A stretch of DNA of 10,939 nucleotides from PWHG01 sp964406935 (GTDB lineage Bacteria > Patescibacteriota > Patescibacteriia > Patescibacteriales > UBA12465), in contig CAYOTM010000024.1 of the NCBI GenBank assembly GCA_964406935.1, forward strand, positions 1-10,939, read 5' to 3'. Position numbers and translations under genes: made by a program. Numbering within the stretch: position 1 is the first letter of the stretch; the number at the start of each line of letters is the position of its first letter. The notes beneath the pieces were generated by a model, which was given only the letters and a program-made list of their open reading frames with translations, did not search any database and was not told where the DNA came from. Of the stretch, positions 7,123 through 10,939 are shown in pieces.

Positions 7123-7443
7123 TTATTTTTTTAAAGCGATGGCCCTGACAATTTCGGTTAACTGTTTGTCTAATTTAGCGATTTTTAATCGTAGTTTAAA
7201 AATTAAATAAAATAAACTAATGACTGCTAAGTATAGTAAGAAATTAATACCGGAGCCCGCAAATCCTAATTGTAAAACTAATCTATCTAGGGTTTTGATA
7301 AAAATAATTGCTAAGGCGCCGGCTGACCAAAAAACTAGCCAGAAAATAAATTCGTTGGCATTAATCGCTCCTTTTTTCTTTTGGCTGATTAAGCGCCAAA
7401 TAAAAATAGCGATAAAAATTAATGCAATGATTTGTTGCCACAT
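7123..7443 (-). CDS. DUF2304 domain small membrane protein
   Basis: A 106-residue integral membrane protein with three predicted helices (about 2-20, 31-50 and 65-84) and a charged C-terminal helix (85-104, KIAKLDKQLTEIVRAIALKK) likely to lie in the cytoplasm as a short coiled coil. The pattern NANEFIFWLVFWSAG, then GINFLLYLAVISLFYLIFKL, then the KLDKQLTEIVR helix is that of DUF2304. Proteins of this family are commonly encoded beside DPM1-like GT2 polyprenyl-phosphate glycosyltransferases and are thought to help them at the membrane; the biochemical role is not established. Here it is the first gene of an operon with two GT4 enzymes. The nearest GT2 gene (8030-8689) is on the same strand but separated by a plus-strand gene. 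A possible -10 (TATTAT) lies 9 bases before the ATG. Confidence 0.88.
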   Translation of the reverse strand: MWQQIIALIFIAIFIWRLISQKKKGAINANEFIFWLVFWSAGALAIIFIKTLDRLVLQLGFAGSGINFLLYLAVISLFYLIFKLRLKIAKLDKQLTEIVRAIALKK

Positions 7444-7452
7444 ATTTTTGAA

Positions 7453-7458
7453 ATAATA
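7453..7458 (-). promoter_or_regulatory. Possible -10 box for the DUF2304-GT4-GT4 operon
   Basis: TATTAT on the minus strand, separated from the ATG at 7443 by 9 bases, the same distance as at the subtilase gene. No good -35 is seen at 16-18 bases, and there is no extended TGn. If used, the transcript would be nearly leaderless. Confidence 0.3.
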
Positions 7459-7479
7459 GTGATTACTAATTAAGAATTA

Positions 7480-7508
7480 TTGACACAATTAAGAAATAAT
7501 AATAAAAT
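7480..7508 (+). promoter_or_regulatory. Near-consensus sigma-70 promoter for the small membrane protein gene
   Basis: A perfect -35 TTGACA (7480-7485), a 17-base spacer and a -10 TAAAAT (7503-7508) give the best promoter match in the window. Transcription should start near 7515, leaving a leader of about 47 bases before the ATG at 7562. The leader contains ATCCCGGCCTTTTCCTTG but no clear hairpin or Shine-Dalgarno. Confidence 0.75.
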
Positions 7509-7561
7509 TAAGTAATTATCCCGGCCTTTTCCTTGTTCTTTTAAACCTAAATCCTAGTATT

Positions 7562-7987
7562 ATGAAAAGAATCATTATCGGTGCGATTATTCCCACCTTG
7601 TTTTACATTTTAGTTCGTTATGGACTGAATTTCTTGGCCCCCGGCGTTTTGCCCGATTTTGAGGTAATTTTGATTGCCAGTGTTATTTTAGCCGTAGTTT
7701 TAAGTAGCCTGCTTCATCTCGGCTCCTTTTCCCAGCTGGCGGCTGGTTTTAACTTAGCTTGGCTAGCAATTATTGCTCATTCTTTGTGGTTTCAACCAGC
7801 TATCCGGCAGGACAAGATTTTGTTAGGAACTATTCTTTTTTGGTTCCTTTATTCCCTCGTTCTTTTACTCCATTATTTTTTAATGGTTTTTTCTCAAGAA
7901 GAGAAAAAAAAGCTGTTGATTACTAGCGGTCCAATTTTTTTAATTGCTTTTGGCTGCTTGCTTAGCGCCCAATATTTTATTTTTTAA
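7562..7987 (+). CDS. Uncharacterised multi-pass membrane protein, 141 aa
   Basis: I do not recognise this protein. It is very hydrophobic, with four or five predicted membrane helices at about 4-24, 34-53, 57-76, 86-109 and 118-140. A short positively charged link (SQEEKKKLL, 111-119) lies between the last two, probably on the cytoplasmic side. There are no soluble domains, no paired cysteines (one Cys, 132) and no enzyme motif. It has its own strong promoter (7480-7508) and its own terminator (8006-8031), so it is a one-gene transcription unit. It runs against the flanking minus-strand glycan genes and separates the DUF2304 operon from the GT2 operon. An envelope role is suggested only by location. 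The reading frame is credible because it is framed so neatly by promoter and terminator and has normal membrane-protein composition. Confidence 0.75.
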   Translation: MKRIIIGAIIPTLFYILVRYGLNFLAPGVLPDFEVILIASVILAVVLSSLLHLGSFSQLAAGFNLAWLAIIAHSLWFQPAIRQDKILLGTILFWFLYSLVLLLHYFLMVFSQEEKKKLLITSGPIFLIAFGCLLSAQYFIF

Positions 7988-8005
7988 CCCCCACTGAACA
8001 TCATT

Positions 8006-8031
8006 AGCCTGGCTTTATCCCCAGGCTTTTT
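8006..8031 (+). terminator. Intrinsic terminator after the 141-aa membrane protein gene
   Basis: A perfect 7-bp stem AGCCTGG (8006-8012) / CCAGGCT (8021-8027) with an 8-base loop is followed by a T run (8027-8031). On the minus strand there is no U tract after the hairpin, so it should act mainly on plus-strand transcription. Its T run overlaps the stop codon of the convergent GT2 gene at 8030-8032. Confidence 0.85.
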
Positions 8032-8689
8032 ATTTAATAATTTTTTTAATAATTAAATCTTTTACAATCCGGACACCGCCCCCTAAGTTATTACCAAAAC
8101 GATGATAAATCACGGTAATTGGCACTTCCTTAATTCTTAACTTTTCCCTGACTGCTTTATGAAGGATTTCGCTACAGTGAGCCATGCCGTCATTGTCGAT
8201 GATAATTTTTAAAGCCGCTTGCCGGCTTAAGGCCCGAAAACCATTTTGGGGATCAGTGGTCTTTACTCCTAGTAAGCGATTAATCAGTTTAGCAATTGGC
8301 ATAATTAACCATTTTTTAACTAGGGGCATAGCCGATTGTTTATCAAGAAAACGTGAACCAAAAACAATATCCGCCTCACCTTTAATTAAGGGGGAGATTA
8401 TGCTCGGGATTTCTTCGGCTAAAAACTGATCATCAGCATCAAAGTGAACAATAATGTCAGCTCCTTGTGACTGGGCGTAGTGATTACCGGTTTGCAGGGC
8501 AGCTCCTTGACCACGATTAATAATATGTCGAATCACGATTGCTCCCGCTTGTTGGGCGACCTGAGAACTTTGATCTTTTGAGCCATCATCAACCACCACT
8601 ACTTGGCTGACTAGTGGTTTAACTTTAGCAATCACCCGCGCTAAGCTGGCTGCTTCATTATAAGCCGGGATAATACAAAATATTTTCAT
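8030..8689 (-). CDS. GT2-family glycosyltransferase, DPM1-like (polyprenyl-phosphate sugar synthase type)
   Basis: A 219-residue inverting GT-A glycosyltransferase. Motifs in order: IIPAYNEAASL (6-16), VVVDDGSKD (31-39), NRGQGAALQTG (58-68), the metal-binding DADDQ (84-88), VFGSRF (109-114), DPQNGFRALS (146-155) and SEILHKAVREKL with IKEVPITVIYH. These fit the DPM1/polyprenyl-phosphate mannose or glucose synthase group, which loads a sugar from a nucleotide donor onto a lipid phosphate at the inner membrane face. There is no C-terminal membrane domain, as in DPM1 from many prokaryotes. Such short forms often need a small membrane partner, and the DUF2304 protein at 7123-7443 is the obvious candidate (inference). 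The gene starts 5 bases after the degenerate ATPase gene and is probably co-transcribed with it. No minus-strand terminator is visible after its stop. Confidence 0.92.
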   Translation of the reverse strand: MKIFCIIPAYNEAASLARVIAKVKPLVSQVVVVDDGSKDQSSQVAQQAGAIVIRHIINRGQGAALQTGNHYAQSQGADIIVHFDADDQFLAEEIPSIISPLIKGEADIVFGSRFLDKQSAMPLVKKWLIMPIAKLINRLLGVKTTDPQNGFRALSRQAALKIIIDNDGMAHCSEILHKAVREKLRIKEVPITVIYHRFGNNLGGGVRIVKDLIIKKIIK

Positions 8690-8694
8690 GGCAA

Positions 8695-9795
8695 TTAAAT
8701 TAAGAGTTTAGAAATTTCTTCAGGTGCAAACACTCCGCTAGCTGCTTTATCTAGAGCATCCTGGAGAATTGGTTTAAAGCCGGGGGCTAAAGTAGCCTCT
8801 GGTAAAATCGTCATTAGCTCAAAACAAGCTAGCTGTCCTAGTCGACCCTGAAAATTACAAAATTTACAACCTGCTCCAGCCGCAATAATTTTTAAATTCT
8901 TGACATCCAGGCCGGAGTGTTTAGCTAAATTTTTTTGCCAAGCACTTTCTAGTTTTACTTTCTGTAAACAACGGGGACAATTTTTATTAAGAATTCGTTG
9001 GCTAATAATTAGGCGTAAACCAGCGGCTACTGCCTGGGGTTTTAAATTGCTATTTAAGGCTAGCTTTAAAGCGGCGACTGCCCCTTTAGCTTCAATTGTG
9101 GCGATAATTAAGCGTCCTCTGGCCGCTTGTTTTAAGGCAGTATTAAGGTCAAATAAATTTTCTAATTGATCAATCCCGATAATATCAGCATCTGCTCGTT
9201 CAATTTTTCGTAAATAATCAGCCAAACTTTTATTCTTCTGCATTTTAATCGTTTGTACTAAGGGCAAAGATTTGCTAGGAAAAGATTCTAATGAATAAAT
9301 TATTTTATTATTCTTAGTTAAGTCTTGTAGCAAGCTGTAGTAAGTAGTGCTTTTGCCTTGACGGGCGGGAGCAGCAATTAAAATCAAACCAGATTTTAAT
9401 TTTAAGTTAGTCGCGATGGTTTTTAGGTCTTGGCTACTTAAACCCAGGGCACTTAAACGTTTAATGCTCGGCTTATCTTCTTCCACTGTCATTACAATTT
9501 TATTATTTTCACCTTCACTAGGTAAAACACTAATTCGACAATTATAAACTTGTTGGCCACGGCTAATTTTTATTTGTTGATTGGTGTATAAATCATTGGG
9601 CAGGGAAGTGCTTAGTTGATGAAAAGTAGCGAGCAAATTATCAGCTAGTTTGGCCGGCAAAATAAAGTGATGATAAACCTGCCCATCTTTAGCCAGCGAG
9701 CAAATTAAACCCCGATCTTTATTTTCCAAAATAAATTGTTGACTACCAGGTTTATTAGCATAAACTAATAAACGGTTAAGAATTGTTTCGTTCAT
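8695..9795 (-). CDS. Degenerate GspE/PilB/PilT-like (T2SSE family) ATPase
   Basis: 366 residues from the chosen start. The N-terminal half resembles the PAS-like domain of secretion ATPases (ILENKDRGLICSLAKDGQVYHHF, CRISVLPSEG). The RecA-like half has Walker A APARQGKST (142-150; canonical GPTGSGKST), Walker B region DADIIGIDQLEN (202-213; canonical DPDIIMVGEIRD) and ATIEAK (232-237; canonical STLHTN). The catalytic Glu therefore reads Gln210 and the His-box His reads Glu235, while Lys148 remains. The tetracysteine zinc site is kept: C273, C276, C310, C313. ATP binding is possible but hydrolysis is doubtful. Start choice: ATG at 9795 lies 6 bases after a TATAAT box; in-frame ATGs at 9810 (with AGGA upstream) and 9822 are alternatives. 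It precedes a GT2 gene by 5 bases. No other pilus gene is in the window. It may be a regulatory or structural paralogue. Confidence 0.82.
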   Translation of the reverse strand: MNETILNRLLVYANKPGSQQFILENKDRGLICSLAKDGQVYHHFILPAKLADNLLATFHQLSTSLPNDLYTNQQIKISRGQQVYNCRISVLPSEGENNKIVMTVEEDKPSIKRLSALGLSSQDLKTIATNLKLKSGLILIAAPARQGKSTTYYSLLQDLTKNNKIIYSLESFPSKSLPLVQTIKMQKNKSLADYLRKIERADADIIGIDQLENLFDLNTALKQAARGRLIIATIEAKGAVAALKLALNSNLKPQAVAAGLRLIISQRILNKNCPRCLQKVKLESAWQKNLAKHSGLDVKNLKIIAAGAGCKFCNFQGRLGQLACFELMTILPEATLAPGFKPILQDALDKAASGVFAPEEISKLLI

Positions 9796-9801
9796 ACTTA
9801 T

Positions 9802-9807
9802 ATTATA
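9802..9807 (-). promoter_or_regulatory. Predicted -10 box for the ATPase-GT2 operon
   Basis: A perfect TATAAT on the minus strand ends 6 bases before the ATG at 9795, which puts the expected transcription start on or next to the A of that ATG (leaderless). The -35 at a 17-base spacing is TTTTCT (9825-9830), a weak match. Confidence 0.5.
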
Positions 9808-9833
9808 CATAATTTCCTGCAATTAGAAAATTG

Positions 9834-9842
9834 TGCTACAAT
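9834..9842 (+). promoter_or_regulatory. Predicted extended -10 promoter for the 138-aa gene and mraY
   Basis: TGC-TACAAT (TG at 9834-9835, hexamer 9837-9842) is an extended -10 element. The -35 is poor (TTTCCT, 9813-9818, 18-base spacer). Transcription from about 9849 would give a leader near 39 bases and a transcript carrying the 138-aa gene and mraY. It overlaps the divergent ATPase promoter region, so the two may be coupled. Confidence 0.45.
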
Positions 9843-9887
9843 AATTTATAGTTTAAGACCAATTAGGCCAAATTTTACTTTGTTTTT

Positions 9888-10304
9888 ATGCTTTATTCGA
9901 AAATTTATAGTCGCTCAGTTTTATTTAGGCAATCCCTGGTTAGCGCTCTAAAAGACTGGTGGTCTTTTTGGCCTAATCGTTTATATTTAGTTATTAGTTT
10001 GTTTTTCCAATCAGTTTTATGGTCTGGCTCTTATTTTATTTATCAAATTTTAATTGATGATTTATTAATTTTTCATTATACTGTTGATTTTGGGATTGAC
10101 TCTGCCGGAAAAGCTATTCGTTTATTTATTTTACCCCTTGTAGCTTTAGTTTTTTTGGTGGTAAATTTTATTGTCTCTTTAGTTGGGGCTAACAGTAAGC
10201 AGGCTCATCGTTTATGGCACTTGCTGGGATTTACTAGCGGTCTTGTTCAGGTGCTCATGGCGTTTGCTCTGTTAGCGGTTTATTTAATTAATTTTCTTGC
10301 TTAA
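9888..10304 (+). CDS. Uncharacterised three-helix membrane protein upstream of mraY, 138 aa
   Basis: No named family is recognised. Predicted membrane helices are at about 32-52, 77-99 and 109-136, after an amphipathic, aromatic and basic N-terminus (KDWWSFWPNRLY). Between helices 1 and 2 lies a loop with the motif FHYTVDFGID (62-71). From memory, an HY-x-x-x-FGID-type motif occurs in uncharacterised membrane proteins of Patescibacteria genomes, but this was not checked. The gene ends one base before the mraY start, so the two are almost certainly co-transcribed and may be translationally coupled. That arrangement suggests a role near lipid-linked precursor synthesis, but no activity can be read from the sequence. 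No Shine-Dalgarno precedes the ATG; the upstream 20 bases are T-rich. It is not FtsL, which has one membrane helix and a coiled coil. Confidence 0.78.
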   Translation: MLYSKIYSRSVLFRQSLVSALKDWWSFWPNRLYLVISLFFQSVLWSGSYFIYQILIDDLLIFHYTVDFGIDSAGKAIRLFILPLVALVFLVVNFIVSLVGANSKQAHRLWHLLGFTSGLVQVLMAFALLAVYLINFLA

Positions 10305-10305
10305 T

Positions 10306-10939
10306 ATGCCAGAATTTCAAATTATTAAAATTTTATTATTATCCACGCTCGCTTTTGTGGTTGCTTTACTTTCCACCCCACTGCTAACTCACTTTTTGTA
10401 TAAGTATAAATTCGGGAAGCAAATTAGAAATAATGGTCAAACCCCAATTTTTAGTCAGCTCCATGCTCATAAAGCTGGCACCCCAACCATGGGAGGAATT
10501 TTAATTTGGGGAACCGTTTTATTATTCATTATTGTTTTTTCTTTATTAGCTGATATTTTTCCCGGAGAATTTTTTCAACAACTAAATTTCTTATCACGTT
10601 CGGAAACTCTTTTGCCCCTAGGGGCCTTAATCGCTAGCGCCTTGATTGGTTTGTTTGATGACTGGCTAGATATTCGTGGTAAAGGCTTACTTGGGGGCGG
10701 TGGTTTGAAAATGAAGCATCGCTTATTGATTTATACTTTTATTGCGGCGATTGGAGCTCTCTGGTTTTATTTTAAATTGGGTTGGTCATCTTTTCACGTG
10801 CCATTTTTAGGTAATTTTGAAATTTCTTGGTGGTATATTCCGGTCTTTATTTTAGTAATTGTGGCCACCTCTTTTTCGGTTAATGAAACCGATGGTCTTG
10901 ATGGTTTAGCTGGCGGCGGCTTAATGACCGCTTTTACGG
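10306..10939 (+). CDS. mraY: Phospho-N-acetylmuramoyl-pentapeptide transferase MraY, N-terminal 211 residues
   Basis: MraY moves phospho-MurNAc-pentapeptide from UDP onto undecaprenyl phosphate, making lipid I, the first membrane step of peptidoglycan synthesis. The gene is open to the right edge of the window, so about 60% of the usual length of roughly 350 residues is present. Signatures are HAHKAGTPTMGGIL (53-66), the first catalytic Asp pair in LIGLFDDWLDI (113-123; D118, D119) and SVNETDGLDGLAGG (191-204). GGGGLKMKHRL (130-140) replaces the more usual NKGLSGRQK-type loop. Multiple membrane helices are visible (about 6-29, 63-82, 102-117, 140-156, 177-192). It starts one base after the 138-aa gene and shares its predicted promoter. 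A Shine-Dalgarno is absent (TTCTTGCTTAAT precedes the ATG), which fits translational coupling. Identification is secure; WecA-type relatives lack this motif set. Confidence 0.96.
   Translation, partial: MPEFQIIKILLLSTLAFVVALLSTPLLTHFLYKYKFGKQIRNNGQTPIFSQLHAHKAGTPTMGGILIWGTVLLFIIVFSLLADIFPGEFFQQLNFLSRSETLLPLGALIASALIGLFDDWLDIRGKGLLGGGGLKMKHRLLIYTFIAAIGALWFYFKLGWSSFHVPFLGNFEISWWYIPVFILVIVATSFSVNETDGLDGLAGGGLMTAFT

Noticed and set aside
7220..7456. Plus-strand open frame of 78 codons opposite DUF2304
   Set aside because: The minus-strand frame matches DUF2304 with proper membrane helices; the plus frame is Lys-rich, unpatterned and lacks a start signal.
8184..8429. Plus-strand open frame of 81 codons
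   Set aside because: Antisense to the GT2 core motifs; a shadow.
8900..9169. Plus-strand open frame of 89 codons
   Set aside because: Antisense to the ATPase-like gene. Although that gene is degenerate, its frame keeps the four zinc cysteines and family order, so the minus strand is the real one.
1..10939. CRISPR array, tRNA or rRNA gene, transposase, integrase site or replication origin
   Set aside because: No regularly spaced DNA repeats, cloverleaf-like sequences, transposase motifs or terminal repeats were seen on reading both strands.

Overview
The window looks like a piece of an AT-rich bacterial genome with short intergenic gaps, most likely a member of the Patescibacteria (candidate phyla radiation). 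That assignment is inference. It rests on the MraY and MreB sequence styles, a secreted subtilase carrying 'GAGPGGGPHVRVF'-type propeller repeats, many small lineage-specific membrane proteins, and an almost complete lack of Shine-Dalgarno sequences. At least one gene (end 5930) stops at TGA in a natural place, so TGA appears to be a normal stop codon here.

Layout from left to right. (1) 3-425, +: C-terminal end of mreB (cell-shape actin), closed by an intrinsic terminator. (2) 454-4796, +: a GT4 glycosyltransferase, a secreted subtilisin-like protease with a six-unit beta-propeller, and an NAD-dependent sugar-nucleotide SDR of the UDP-xylose-synthase type. This block ends at a strong bidirectional terminator (about 4818-4851). 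(3) 7443-4876, -: a DUF2304 small membrane protein followed by two GT4 glycosyltransferases. A 27-base N gap lies in the last gene. (4) 7480-8031, +: a self-contained unit with a near-consensus promoter, a small multi-pass membrane protein and a terminator. (5) 9795-8030, -: a degenerate GspE/PilB-like ATPase followed by a DPM1-like GT2 glycosyltransferase. (6) 9888-10939, +: a three-helix membrane protein one base ahead of mraY, which runs off the right edge.

Taken together this is a cell-envelope region. Genes for a surface or lipid-linked glycan (three GT4, one GT2, DUF2304, one SDR) sit between a cell-shape gene (mreB) and the first membrane step of peptidoglycan synthesis (mraY).

The most interesting points are: a pilus-type ATPase that keeps its zinc cysteines but has lost the catalytic Glu and the His box; an SDR with UXS signatures whose decarboxylase-specific residues appear replaced; a GT4 with an E-x7-Q motif; and several gene starts whose predicted -10 boxes imply leaderless or nearly leaderless mRNAs. 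No tRNA, rRNA, CRISPR array, transposase or attachment site was seen. No gene-free stretch exceeds about 120 bases.
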